Notes: generated by a model from the letters alone, not told the origin. Counted from the first letter of the stretch, positions 6,976-15,188 are shown. The stretch: 20,874 nt of DNA from an uncultured Anaerolineaceae bacterium (GCA_937890875.1 CALAEB010000544.1:1-20874), one strand, 5' to 3'. A program made the numbers and translations.

Positions 6976-9030
6976 GTGGGAACCAGGATCCGGTCTTTTC
7001 TCCAAAAATACGACCTGCCGCTGCTGTTCACTGTGGCGGTTCTTATTGCCTATGGGGTTCCGGTCTTTTTAGGCTGGTTCAGTTTTTATGGCGACGACTG
7101 GATCTATATCTACAACTATCATCTGATGGGACCGGACTCGTTCCCGGCATTCGTCGCCTGGGACCGGCCGCACTCGGCCTGGATTTATATGCTCAGCAGC
7201 GCGCTGTTCGGTGAATCGGTGATTCCCTATCATCTGCTTCTGCTGACTGAACGCTGGCTGGCCGTTTTTCTTTTTTGGCTGATTTTGAAAACGGTCTGGC
7301 CTTCCGCCAAACGCATGGTTTCCTGGGCTGTGCTGCTTTTTGCGGTCTATCCCGGCTTCCGCCAGCAGCCCATCGCGGTTCAGTTCATCCTGCATTTCGC
7401 TAGTCTGGATTTGTGCCTGTTATCGATTTACTGCACGTTCCGCACGCTGACCGGCAAAAACCCGCGCCGGAAACCGCTTTGGATCGCCGGCGGTTTTGCC
7501 GCCGGGACGCTGGCGCTTTTTTCGTGCGAATATTTCGTCGGGCTGGAAGTGCTCAGACCGTTTCTGCTTTGGTTTTTGATCCTGAACCGCTTCCCGGAGA
7601 CATTGCCGACAACCGGCAGCCGGATCCGGCTCTTTCTGAAAACCTGGGTGCCTTATTTGTTTTCTTCCGCAATTTTTCTGATCTGGCGGGTGTTTATTTT
7701 TTCGTTTCAAACCTACCAGCCGAAATTATTGGACAACCTGGCGGAAAATCCGGCGGCCGCCCTGCGAGAATTGGGAACAAAAATAATCCGCGATCTGGTC
7801 ACTGTCAGCCTGACGGTCTGGCGGAAAACGCTCAATCAACCGGAAGGCCGGATTTACCAGATCATTTACGCCTTGATCGTGCTGGGGGTCTTCTTTCTGT
7901 GCGTCCGGGTGCTCAGCCGAATACGGGATGCCGAGCCATTGCCGCCCGCGAAAAATTCTTCCGGGGAATCCACTCTGAACACAGCGAAACAAATCCTGCT
8001 CTGCGGCGCTGTGGCACTGCTGGCAGGCGGAATCCCTTTTTGGACGACGCTGATCGACGTGGAGACATCATTTCCCTGGGATCGTTCGACCATCGCTTTC
8101 AGCCCGGGCGTCGCGCTTGCGGTGGCAGCGTTGGTGGCGATGACATTCCGCAAAATCCCGCAAGTGCTGGCCGCTTCCGTCCTGACCGCTTTTGCGGTCG
8201 GAGCGCATTTTGCCAACGCGACAGTCTATAAAAACGAAGCGCAGAAAATGCAGGACTATTTCTGGCAGCTGGCCTGGAGAATGCCCGGACTGGAAGCGGG
8301 GACCGTTTTGGTTTCGGACCAGATTCCGCTCAACCGGTACAGTGACGGCGACCTCACGCCGGTGGTAAACTGGCAGTATGCGCCGCAGCTCACCGGCAGC
8401 CGTTACCAATATAAATATTTTGACCTGGATCTGCGGGAAGCGGCTTTTTTCAGCGATCCGCAGCCCACGCAGGAAATTGTCCATGACTATCGCAGTCATA
8501 CCTTCCGTTCCGACATGAGCAAAGTGCTGGCAATTTTTTACCGGGAAAATGCCTGTCTGTGGGTAATCACGGAGACCGAACGGAATTATCCGGGATTGCC
8601 GGAATCAATCTTCCGGCTGTCTGCTGTTTCCAACCCGGATGTGATCCTCACCGATCCGGACACCAGCGCAGTTCCGCCGGCAGCGATCGGCGGCGAACCG
8701 GAACATGGTTACTGCTATTATTTTCAGAAAACAGATCTCGCTTTGCAGCGGCGGGACAACACTGCTGCGCTCCGGTTCGCGGATGAGGCGCTCAGCTCCG
8801 GATTGGAGCCATTTGATCCGCTGGATTGGACCCCACTGGTCAAAGCGTTTGTATTGAATCAAAAATGGGAACAGGCGGGGCTGCTCGCTGAAAAAATCGG
8901 CGGAAATAGTGAACGGTCCCATTTTTTCTGTGAGCAGCTCTCCACATTGAATACGGAAAAAACACAGCCGGAATTTGCGGCGCTTTTGGCGCAGTCCGGT
9001 TGTGAGATTTCATCAACAACGAAGAAATGA
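6976..9030 (+). CDS. Large polytopic membrane protein, GT-C glycosyltransferase-like, with soluble C-terminal region
   Basis: This 684-residue protein starts at a GTG three bases after the GntR stop, so translation is probably coupled. The first helix (about residues 14-34) is followed by an acidic GDDW (D40, D41) in the first outer loop, the place where GT-C enzymes carry catalytic acids. About ten further hydrophobic segments extend to roughly residue 415. The remaining ~270 residues are soluble and end in a helical repeat-like stretch (~585-665) that could be TPR-like. GT-C enzymes use lipid-linked sugars at the outer membrane face; no substrate can be inferred. Finding such a protein between a purine-type regulator and a carbamoyltransferase is odd. 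It may simply be a neighbour rather than part of the pathway. The frame is certain, the function tentative. Confidence 0.7.
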   Translation: MGTRIRSFLQKYDLPLLFTVAVLIAYGVPVFLGWFSFYGDDWIYIYNYHLMGPDSFPAFVAWDRPHSAWIYMLSSALFGESVIPYHLLLLTERWLAVFLFWLILKTVWPSAKRMVSWAVLLFAVYPGFRQQPIAVQFILHFASLDLCLLSIYCTFRTLTGKNPRRKPLWIAGGFAAGTLALFSCEYFVGLEVLRPFLLWFLILNRFPETLPTTGSRIRLFLKTWVPYLFSSAIFLIWRVFIFSFQTYQPKLLDNLAENPAAALRELGTKIIRDLVTVSLTVWRKTLNQPEGRIYQIIYALIVLGVFFLCVRVLSRIRDAEPLPPAKNSSGESTLNTAKQILLCGAVALLAGGIPFWTTLIDVETSFPWDRSTIAFSPGVALAVAALVAMTFRKIPQVLAASVLTAFAVGAHFANATVYKNEAQKMQDYFWQLAWRMPGLEAGTVLVSDQIPLNRYSDGDLTPVVNWQYAPQLTGSRYQYKYFDLDLREAAFFSDPQPTQEIVHDYRSHTFRSDMSKVLAIFYRENACLWVITETERNYPGLPESIFRLSAVSNPDVILTDPDTSAVPPAAIGGEPEHGYCYYFQKTDLALQRRDNTAALRFADEALSSGLEPFDPLDWTPLVKAFVLNQKWEQAGLLAEKIGGNSERSHFFCEQLSTLNTEKTQPEFAALLAQSGCEISSTTKK

Positions 9031-9044
9031 GAGAAAGGTAAAAC

Positions 9045-10022
9045 ATGAAAACATATTTACATGGTCGTGATTTAATCGGCGATCTCGATTTCAGCAAAGA
9101 AGAAGTCGAAACCGTCCTGGACGTCGCATTCGATTTAAAGCGGAAACGCGCGCTGAATGAACTGACCCCTTACCTTCGGGACAAGGTCTTGGCTATGCTG
9201 TTTTTCTTCAGCAGCACCCGCACCCGCGGTTCATTTGAAGCCGGTATGGCTCATCTGGGCGGCCACGCGGCCTTTATCGAAAGCACGACCACACAGATTT
9301 CCCACGGGGACACCGCCGCGGAAATCGGTGAAATCTACGGTCGGTATTTTGACGGGATCGCCATCCGCCATTGCGACTGGAAAGTCGGCAACGGATATAT
9401 TAATGAAGTAGCCAAATACAGCCGGGTCCCGGTCCTGAATATGCAGTGCGATATCTATCATCCTTTCCAGTGTCTGGCCGATGTCATGACGATAATGGAA
9501 AAGAAAGGTAAAAACCTGAACAAACGCAAGGTTGTCGTTTCCTGGGCATACGCGAACTCCTACCAGAAACCGATTTCCGTCCCGCAGTCTTTGGTTGTCC
9601 AACTCCCCCGCTTCGGTTGTGATGTCACGCTCGCCTATCCGCCGGAATTTAAACTGATGCCGGAAATCACCGCCATGGCGGAAGAACAGGCAAAAAAATT
9701 CGGCACCAATTTCACCGTTACCCATGACATGGAAGAAGCGTTCAAAGATGCGGACGTTGTCTATCCGAAATCCTGGGGCGCGCTGCTCACCACCGAAGAT
9801 CCCGCAGAAGGGAAGCGTATCATTGACCAATATAAAGATTGGATCACAGACGAAAAGAAGATGAAACTGACCAAAGAGGACTGTATCTACATGCACCCGC
9901 TGCCGGCAGACCGCAACATCGAGGTCACGGATGCCGTCATCCAGGGCCCGCAGTCCGTCGTCTACGATCAGGCCGAAAACCGTATGCACGTACAGGAAGC
10001 GGTCATGGCGTTGACCATGTAA
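9045..10022 (+). CDS. Knotted carbamoyltransferase (YgeW / N-acetylornithine carbamoyltransferase type)
   Basis: This 325-residue enzyme belongs to the aspartate/ornithine carbamoyltransferase superfamily. The carbamoyl-phosphate motif is S57-TRTR-61, followed by HPFQCLADV (H139-Q142). The region SWAYANSYQKPISVPQ (166-181) matches the proline-rich loop that forms the trefoil knot in AOTCase and YgeW. The C-terminal part (VVYPKSWGAL.., IDQYKDWITDEKKM, YDQAENRMHVQEAVMA) is also AOTCase-like. Where ornithine transcarbamylases have HCLP and AOTCase HCLPLRR, this protein has HPLPADR (284-290), so ornithine is an unlikely acceptor. YgeW in purine-catabolic clusters has been suggested to act with 2,3-diaminopropionate metabolism, and the deaminase and PLP enzymes nearby fit that setting. 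A weak GAGAAAGG Shine-Dalgarno precedes the ATG. The exact substrate is unknown. Confidence 0.88.
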   Translation: MKTYLHGRDLIGDLDFSKEEVETVLDVAFDLKRKRALNELTPYLRDKVLAMLFFFSSTRTRGSFEAGMAHLGGHAAFIESTTTQISHGDTAAEIGEIYGRYFDGIAIRHCDWKVGNGYINEVAKYSRVPVLNMQCDIYHPFQCLADVMTIMEKKGKNLNKRKVVVSWAYANSYQKPISVPQSLVVQLPRFGCDVTLAYPPEFKLMPEITAMAEEQAKKFGTNFTVTHDMEEAFKDADVVYPKSWGALLTTEDPAEGKRIIDQYKDWITDEKKMKLTKEDCIYMHPLPADRNIEVTDAVIQGPQSVVYDQAENRMHVQEAVMALTM

Positions 10023-10028
10023 AGTTTT

Positions 10029-10068
10029 GCGCTTCGGGGGTACAGGTATTGCTGTAACCCCGAAGCGC
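10029..10068 (+). repeat. 17-bp hairpin between the carbamoyltransferase and PLP-enzyme genes
   Basis: Arms 10029-10045 and 10052-10068 (GCGCTTCGGGG.. / ..CCCCGAAGCGC) pair at 16 of 17 positions around a 6-base loop, beginning 6 bp after the stop codon. No T-run follows on the + strand. It may be an RNA-processing or 3'-end stabilising stem inside an operon, or a rho-assisted terminator. Confidence 0.6.
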
Positions 10069-10117
10069 GACCGAATCGTTTCAGAAAATCAAACCGACTA
10101 AAACGCAAAAGAGAACT

Positions 10118-11350
10118 ATGGGAAAATTTTCCGGATACCGCTGCAGTCTTTGCGGAAAAACATTTGATGAAGCCTATCAGGGATATGTCTGTGACGCGGA
10201 CGGAGGAAATCTGGACGTCCTGCTGGACTATCCTTCCATCCGTTCGGCCTGGAGTCCGGAACGTATTTTTTCATCCGGGGAACCGTCCTTATGGCGATAT
10301 TTGCCGCTGCTGCCGGTCTCTGAACCGGGTTTCCGCCAGACCGCGCTGCATACGGCAGGCTGGACGCCTCTCTACCATCTGCCGTCGCTGGCTGAAACAG
10401 CCGGAATCCGCAATTTATGGGTCAAAGATGAAGGCCGTAACCCGACCGCATCTTTCAAGGACCGGGCCAGCGCAGTCCTCATCGCGCGGGCAAAGGAAAT
10501 CAACGCACCGATCGTGGTCACAGCCTCAACCGGCAACGCCGGCGCAGCATTGGCCGGAATGGCCGCCGCCGCCGGCTGGCACGCGATCATTTTCGCGCCG
10601 AAAACCGCACCGCCGGCGAAAATTGCCCAGTTGCTGGTCTTCGGAGCCGAAGTCATTCTGGTGGACAGCAACTATGACAGCGCGTTTGACCTGTCTGTGA
10701 CCGCCGCGGAAAAATACGGATGGTATTGCCGGAACACCGGCTATAACGCTTTCACCGCAGAAGGCAAAAAGACGGCCGCCTTTGAAATCTGGGAACAGCT
10801 GTTAAGCAAACGGGAAAACGCCGGGCGGGCGCTGAACCTTTTCGTCTCCGTCGGCGATGGAAATCACAAAGGGTTCAAGGACCTCCTCGCGCTGGGCTGG
10901 ATCGAGGAAATGCCGCGGATTTTCGGCGTGCAGTCGGAGCAATCGGCCGCGGTTTATCAGGCCTGGGCAAACGGTACAGAGCAAATCAGGCCGGTGACCG
11001 CGACAACTTTCGCGGACAGTATCTCGGTAGATCTCCCGCGCGACGGTGTGCGTGCCGTCCGCGCTGCAACCGAGACCAAAGGCGCTTATATCGCGATTCC
11101 GGATGAGGCCATTTACGGCGGCATCACCGCGCTTGGAAAAGCCGGGATTTTCGCCGAGCCGGCGGGCGCGATCGCCTATGCCGGCATGCGGCAAGCCGCT
11201 GAAAACGGTCTGATCGGCCCGGATGACGATGTCCTCGTCATCAACACCGGCAGCGGATTAAAAGACGTACGTTCGGCGATGAAAGCGGCCGGCGAGGCCG
11301 CTGTGATTGAGCCGAGCCTTTCCGCTCTGGAAAAATATCTGGACCGCTAA
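10118..11350 (+). CDS. Threonine synthase-like PLP-dependent enzyme
   Basis: A 410-residue fold-type II PLP enzyme. WVKDEGRNPTASFKDRAS (101-118) with Schiff-base K114 is the hallmark of threonine synthase, which converts O-phosphohomoserine to threonine. STGNAGAALAG contributes the PLP phosphate-site region, and INTGSGLKD near the C-terminus closes the active site. The N-terminus looks like the ThrC zinc ribbon (C9-x2-C12, then C25), but the fourth position is D28 instead of Cys, so metal binding is doubtful. The gene lies between a YgeW-type carbamoyltransferase and a glycosyltransferase rather than with thrA/thrB. It could be a paralogue acting on another beta- or gamma-substituted amino acid, for instance a diaminopropionate or ureido compound; that is only inference from context. 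A weak AAGAGA Shine-Dalgarno precedes the ATG. Confidence 0.85.
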   Translation: MGKFSGYRCSLCGKTFDEAYQGYVCDADGGNLDVLLDYPSIRSAWSPERIFSSGEPSLWRYLPLLPVSEPGFRQTALHTAGWTPLYHLPSLAETAGIRNLWVKDEGRNPTASFKDRASAVLIARAKEINAPIVVTASTGNAGAALAGMAAAAGWHAIIFAPKTAPPAKIAQLLVFGAEVILVDSNYDSAFDLSVTAAEKYGWYCRNTGYNAFTAEGKKTAAFEIWEQLLSKRENAGRALNLFVSVGDGNHKGFKDLLALGWIEEMPRIFGVQSEQSAAVYQAWANGTEQIRPVTATTFADSISVDLPRDGVRAVRAATETKGAYIAIPDEAIYGGITALGKAGIFAEPAGAIAYAGMRQAAENGLIGPDDDVLVINTGSGLKDVRSAMKAAGEAAVIEPSLSALEKYLDR

Positions 11351-11371
11351 GCAAAAGAAAGGAGCCGTCCA

Positions 11372-12349
11372 ATGAAACCAACCTATTCGGTCATTGTCCC
11401 GATCTACAATGAGATTGATTGTATCGACGAATTATATGCCAGGATGACCGCCGTGATGGACAAGATGAGTGAGCCATGGGAACTGGTTCTGGTTGACGAC
11501 GGATCCTCCGACGGTTCAACAGAAAGAATGGAAGCGCTGGCACAGCAGGATCCGCGGATCCGGGCCGTCTTTTTCGCCCGCAACTTCGGGCATCAGATTG
11601 CGGTAACCGCCGGGATGGATCACGCAATGGGTCAGGCTGTGATCATCATTGACGCGGACTTGCAGGATCCTCCGGAAGTCATTCCGGAGCTGATCAACCG
11701 CTGGAAAGAAGGCTATGAGGTCGTTTATGCGGTCCGCGAAGTCCGCGAAGGCGAGACCTGGTTCAAGAAAGCGACAGCTTCTCTGTTCTATTCGTTCATA
11801 TTTAAAATCACGGATGTGAAAATTCCAAAAAACACCGGCGATTTCCGTCTGCTGGATCGCAAAGCGCTGGATGTTCTGAATTCCATGCGGGAAAAAGACC
11901 GTTACCTGCGCGGCATGTCAGCCTGGGTCGGCTTTAAACAGATCGGCATCCCATACCACCGTGATGCGCGTTATGCCGGGACAACCAAATATCCACTGAA
12001 AAAAATGATTAAACTCGCCTGGAATGCCATCACCGGGTTTTCCTATGTCCCGCTGCAGGCAGCGACATATTTGGGCTTTATTGTCGCCGGGATCAGCATC
12101 CTGTTGATTCCGGTGGTGATTATTGTCCGCCTGGTCAGCGGCAGCGAATTACTGGGACAGGCCACGACGCTGATATCGACGCTCTTTATCGGCGGCGTAC
12201 AGCTGATCTGCCTGGGGATCCTGGGCGAATATCTGGGCCGGATCTATGACGAAGTGAAAAACCGTCCGCTGTATATCACGCGCAGCGTCACCCGGACCCT
12301 TTACGATGATCCGGCAGCGATTCAAAATTCGGACGAACCTTCCGAGTAA
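11372..12349 (+). CDS. Family 2 glycosyltransferase with two C-terminal membrane helices (DPM1/GtrB-like)
   Basis: A 325-residue enzyme with an N-terminal GT-A domain. It has SVIVPIYNE (6-14), the nucleotide-sugar DD pair in LVDDGSSDGS (D42, D43) and the DxD motif D94-A-D96 within IIDADLQDPPE. GDFRLLDRKAL and the acceptor-region RGMSAWVGF are typical of the dolichyl-phosphate mannosyltransferase/GtrB group. Two helices (about residues 230-254 and 264-288) anchor it in the membrane. Such enzymes transfer a sugar from UDP- or GDP-sugar to polyprenyl phosphate at the inner face. The lipid-linked sugar could feed GT-C transferases such as the one at 6976, a plausible functional link. A clear AAAGGAG Shine-Dalgarno lies about 9 bases before the ATG and the gene follows the PLP enzyme by 21 bp. 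Confidence 0.92.
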   Translation: MKPTYSVIVPIYNEIDCIDELYARMTAVMDKMSEPWELVLVDDGSSDGSTERMEALAQQDPRIRAVFFARNFGHQIAVTAGMDHAMGQAVIIIDADLQDPPEVIPELINRWKEGYEVVYAVREVREGETWFKKATASLFYSFIFKITDVKIPKNTGDFRLLDRKALDVLNSMREKDRYLRGMSAWVGFKQIGIPYHRDARYAGTTKYPLKKMIKLAWNAITGFSYVPLQAATYLGFIVAGISILLIPVVIIVRLVSGSELLGQATTLISTLFIGGVQLICLGILGEYLGRIYDEVKNRPLYITRSVTRTLYDDPAAIQNSDEPSE

Positions 12350-12665
12350 AGCGGATAAAACAAAAAAATAACAGAAAATTCTCGTCCATAGTTGGGGGAA
12401 GTGCCAAAGGTCAAATTGTCGAAGCGGAAACAGTTGTTCTATTTTTTGTTGGGGAAAGCCCAACAAAAAATAGAACAACAAATACCCCCTTTCGGGAAAT
12501 TTTATCCTTTTGACACTCGAATCATATTTCGAAACGCTGACAGATCCCGCGGCAGAAGATCAGCAAAACAGGCCCAGACGGGGCCGCCGCTGTTCATCAT
12601 GAATGGAAGTAAACAAGCAGGCAGCCGTTCCGGCCGCCTGAGAGAGACAAACTGAAGAGGAGTCA
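12350..12665 (+). other. Spacer with family-1 repeat and a small GC hairpin
   Basis: No protein gene is supported. It contains the family-1 repeat (about 12374-12533) and, closer to the next gene, a small hairpin (12618-12626 with 12632-12640, 8 of 9 pairs, loop GTTCC) about 14 bp before the Shine-Dalgarno. The hairpin lacks a T-run. I see no convincing promoter, so the downstream gene may read through from upstream. Confidence 0.5.
12374..12533 (+). repeat. Family-1 structured repeat, full copy B
   Basis: The left block (12400-12429) carries GTGCCAAAGG and CAAATTGTCGAAGCGGAA; the right block has AATTTTATCCTTTTGACAC (about 12498-12516). The central hairpin is a perfect 21-bp stem (12433-12453 with 12459-12479), loop GAAAG. 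Compared with copy A the stem sequence is mostly different but pairing is kept. A small CCC/GGG helix (12485-12487, 12494-12496) replaces CTC/GAG of copy A. TTCGAA stands at the right end (12528-12533); the left TTCGAA is not preserved. Confidence 0.75.
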
Positions 12666-14132
12666 ATGGCAAGAATCGATTTATCAATCAACGAAGCCCG
12701 TTTGAAAAACGCGGTCAATCGAGCGAAAGAACGGAATATCGTTATTCCTACCTATGCGCAGCAAATCAACCCGGGCCTGATCCCGGCAAAATTTGCCGAT
12801 GAGCTGGAAAGCATCGGATTATGGGATATCCGTCCGAGAAATCTCTTCCGCATCACCTGGAAAAACGAACCGGTTGAAAAAGGCGGAAAGTTCGGCAAAG
12901 TCAACTATATAGAACTGCCCTCCAGCCTGACCGGCGTGGATGCCCGCATTGTCGCCATCGTCGGGAAGTGGTTCCCCACCGGCGCGCATAAAGTCGGCGC
13001 GGCTTTCTCCTGCCTCGTCCCGCGCCTGGTCACCGGTCAGTTTGATCCGACCGTCGAAAAAGCGGTCTGGCCCTCCACCGGCAACTACTGCCGAGGCGGC
13101 GCGTATGACTCCGCCTTGCTGGCCTGCAAATCCATCGCCATCCTGCCGGAAGGAATGAGCCGGGAACGTTTTGAATGGCTGGAAAAAGTGGCCGATGAAA
13201 TCATCGCCACGCCCGGCACCGAATCAAACGTCAAGGAGATTTTTGACAAATGCTGGGAACTGCGCAAATCCGGTCAGGAGCTGATGATCTTCAACCAGTT
13301 TGAAGAGCTCGGCAACTACCTCTGGCATTATCATGTCACCGGCAACGCGCTGAAAGAAGTTGCCGACAGCCTGTTGGGGAAGCACGGGCACGTAGCCGGC
13401 CTGACGTCCAATACCGGATCCGGCGGAACCATCGCTGCCGGCGATTTTCTCAAGGACACTTACGGCGAGGCAAAGATCATCGCCAGCGAAGCGCTGCAGT
13501 GCCCCACGCTGCTCAACAACGGCTTTGGCGCGCACCGGATCGAAGGCATCGGCGACAAACACATTCCCTGGGTCCATAACGTGCGCAACACCGATTTTGT
13601 CACTTCCATCGATGACAACGCTGTCGTCCATCTCTGCCGGCTGTTCAATGAACCGGAAGGAAAAAAATATTTGGCGGATCAAGGCGTCCCGCAGGAGACC
13701 ATCAGCCAGTTGAATCTGATGGGGCTTTCCGGCATCGCCAATATGCTCTCCGCGGTGAAATTTGCCAAATACAACGAATTGACCAGTGACGATATCGTCC
13801 TGACCATTTTCACCGACTCGATGGAGTTGTACGGCACACGGCTGAGCGAATATACAGCGGAGTTCGGTCCGTTCACCCGGGATGACGCGTCTTTCAGCTT
13901 CGGGCGTTACCTGATGGGGGAGAACACCGCGAATATGAAAGAATTGACCTATGAGGACCGCAAGCGGATCCACAATTTGAAGTATTACACCTGGATCGAA
14001 CAGCAGGGACGGACTTCCGAGGAATTGAATGCACAGTGGTATGACCGTGGATACTGGAAGGAAATCCAGGCGCAGCGGGACGAGATCGACCGGCTGATCA
14101 ACGCTTTCAACGATGAAGTCGGTATCGCCTGA
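12666..14132 (+). CDS. TrpB/cysteine-synthase-type PLP-dependent enzyme of unknown substrate
   Basis: A 488-residue fold-type II PLP enzyme. The putative Schiff-base lysine is K109 in FPTGAHKVGAAF, which resembles the GAHKxN motif of tryptophan synthase beta rather than the SxKxR motif of cysteine synthases. The glycine-rich phosphate loop is NTGSGGT (N249-T255). The ~100-residue N-terminal region before the lysine and the ~120-residue C-terminal helical extension (YTWIEQQGRTSEELNAQW..) are longer than in OASS or threonine dehydratase. No trpA or cysteine gene lies nearby. It is the last gene of the + strand array that contains the deaminase and the carbamoyltransferase, 316 bp after the glycosyltransferase. 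AGAGGAG about 8 bases upstream supports the ATG. The enzyme class is confident; the reaction is unknown, with a lyase or beta-replacement most likely. Confidence 0.85.
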   Translation: MARIDLSINEARLKNAVNRAKERNIVIPTYAQQINPGLIPAKFADELESIGLWDIRPRNLFRITWKNEPVEKGGKFGKVNYIELPSSLTGVDARIVAIVGKWFPTGAHKVGAAFSCLVPRLVTGQFDPTVEKAVWPSTGNYCRGGAYDSALLACKSIAILPEGMSRERFEWLEKVADEIIATPGTESNVKEIFDKCWELRKSGQELMIFNQFEELGNYLWHYHVTGNALKEVADSLLGKHGHVAGLTSNTGSGGTIAAGDFLKDTYGEAKIIASEALQCPTLLNNGFGAHRIEGIGDKHIPWVHNVRNTDFVTSIDDNAVVHLCRLFNEPEGKKYLADQGVPQETISQLNLMGLSGIANMLSAVKFAKYNELTSDDIVLTIFTDSMELYGTRLSEYTAEFGPFTRDDASFSFGRYLMGENTANMKELTYEDRKRIHNLKYYTWIEQQGRTSEELNAQWYDRGYWKEIQAQRDEIDRLINAFNDEVGIA

Positions 14133-14202
14133 GCATTATTTCTGAAGAATAAAAAATTCCCCGAGAACTTCGGGGAATTTTTTATTCTTCAGAAATAATG
14201 CT
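14132..14202. terminator. Perfect 33-bp bidirectional terminator between convergent genes
   Basis: Arms 14132-14164 and 14170-14202 are perfectly complementary over 33 bp around the loop GAACT. A GC tip (TTCCCCGA) carries an A-tract on the left and a T-tract on the right, the correct polarity on both strands. The left arm starts at the last base of the upstream stop codon. The - strand fba gene ends 24 bp beyond the right arm. Confidence 0.9.
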
Positions 14203-14225
14203 GTTAGAAAAGTCCAAACGTCCGA

Positions 14226-15173
14226 TTACGAAAGGAACTTGCGCACACTCTCGAGCTGTCCGGCCGAACCGAGTTTTTCGTTCTTCGCGGCGATAAAGTT
14301 GGCGTATTCTTCCATGAAGACCTTGCCGATCGGGCGCAGATCAAAGTTTTCCGGATGTTCGAGGAAATATTCACGGTGAACGCGGGTCCAGACCAGCCGG
14401 CCGTCGGTATCGATATTGATCTTGGTAACGCCTAATTCGGCCGCCCGTTTGAACTGGTTGTCATCCACACCCTTCGCGCCTTTCAGGTTGCCGCCGGCCG
14501 CGTTGATCCGCGCCACCTCATCCTGCGGGACGGAGCTGGAACCATGCATCACCAGCGGGAAGCCGGGGACGCGCTTCTGGATTTCGGCCAGCACGTCAAA
14601 ATGCAGCGACTGGGAGCCGGAGAACTTGAACGCGCCGTGACTGGTGCCGATCGCGACCGCCAGGGAATCCACATTCGTCTTGGATACGAAATCTTTCACG
14701 GAGTCCGGGTCGGTCAGTTTCGCTTCGGATTCGCTGACAGAAACATGCTCTTCCACACCGCCCAGCTGGCCCAATTCGGCCTCAACCACCAGCCCCTTCG
14801 CATGGGCTGCGTCAGCAATGCGCTTTGAAATCGCGACGTTTTCTTCATAGCTCTCCGAGGAGGCGTCGATCATGACGGAACTGTAAAAACCGCTTTCGAT
14901 ACAATCGTAGCAGGTCTTTTCGTCGCCATGATCCAGATGAACGGCAAAGATCGCTTCCGGGAACATCGCGTCCGCGCTGCGGATCAGCCCTTCCAGCATG
15001 ATTGTGCTGGTATAAGAACGCGCACCTTTGGAAATCTGGACGATGAACGGAGCCTGACTCTTGATGTTGCCTTTGAACAGACCGATAATCTGTTCAGCAT
15101 TATTGATGTTATAAGCGCCGATGGCATATTTGCCATAAGCATGCTCAAAAAGTTTTTTGGTGGTAACGATCAT
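14226..15173 (-). CDS. fba: Class II fructose-bisphosphate aldolase
   Basis: This zinc enzyme splits fructose 1,6-bisphosphate into glyceraldehyde 3-phosphate and dihydroxyacetone phosphate. HLDHGD carries the catalytic D81 and zinc ligand H82. EAELGQLGG, AIGTSHGAFKF (second zinc His), LVMHGSSSVP (third zinc His) and KINIDTDGR complete the class II signature. The length of 315 residues is normal for this family. A strong AAAGGAG Shine-Dalgarno precedes the ATG. The gene lies 15 bp downstream of the phosphofructokinase gene on the same strand, so both are almost certainly one operon that makes and cleaves the same sugar bisphosphate. The operon ends at the shared 33-bp stem. Confidence 0.96.
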   Translation of the reverse strand: MIVTTKKLFEHAYGKYAIGAYNINNAEQIIGLFKGNIKSQAPFIVQISKGARSYTSTIMLEGLIRSADAMFPEAIFAVHLDHGDEKTCYDCIESGFYSSVMIDASSESYEENVAISKRIADAAHAKGLVVEAELGQLGGVEEHVSVSESEAKLTDPDSVKDFVSKTNVDSLAVAIGTSHGAFKFSGSQSLHFDVLAEIQKRVPGFPLVMHGSSSVPQDEVARINAAGGNLKGAKGVDDNQFKRAAELGVTKINIDTDGRLVWTRVHREYFLEHPENFDLRPIGKVFMEEYANFIAAKNEKLGSAGQLESVRKFLS

Positions 15174-15188
15174 TTTTTTCTCCTTTTT

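Noticed and set aside
12392..12655. 87-codon + strand frame covering family-1 copy B
   Set aside because: It is created by the repeat itself; the opposite strand gives a similar frame, as expected of a palindrome, and there is no ribosome-binding site.
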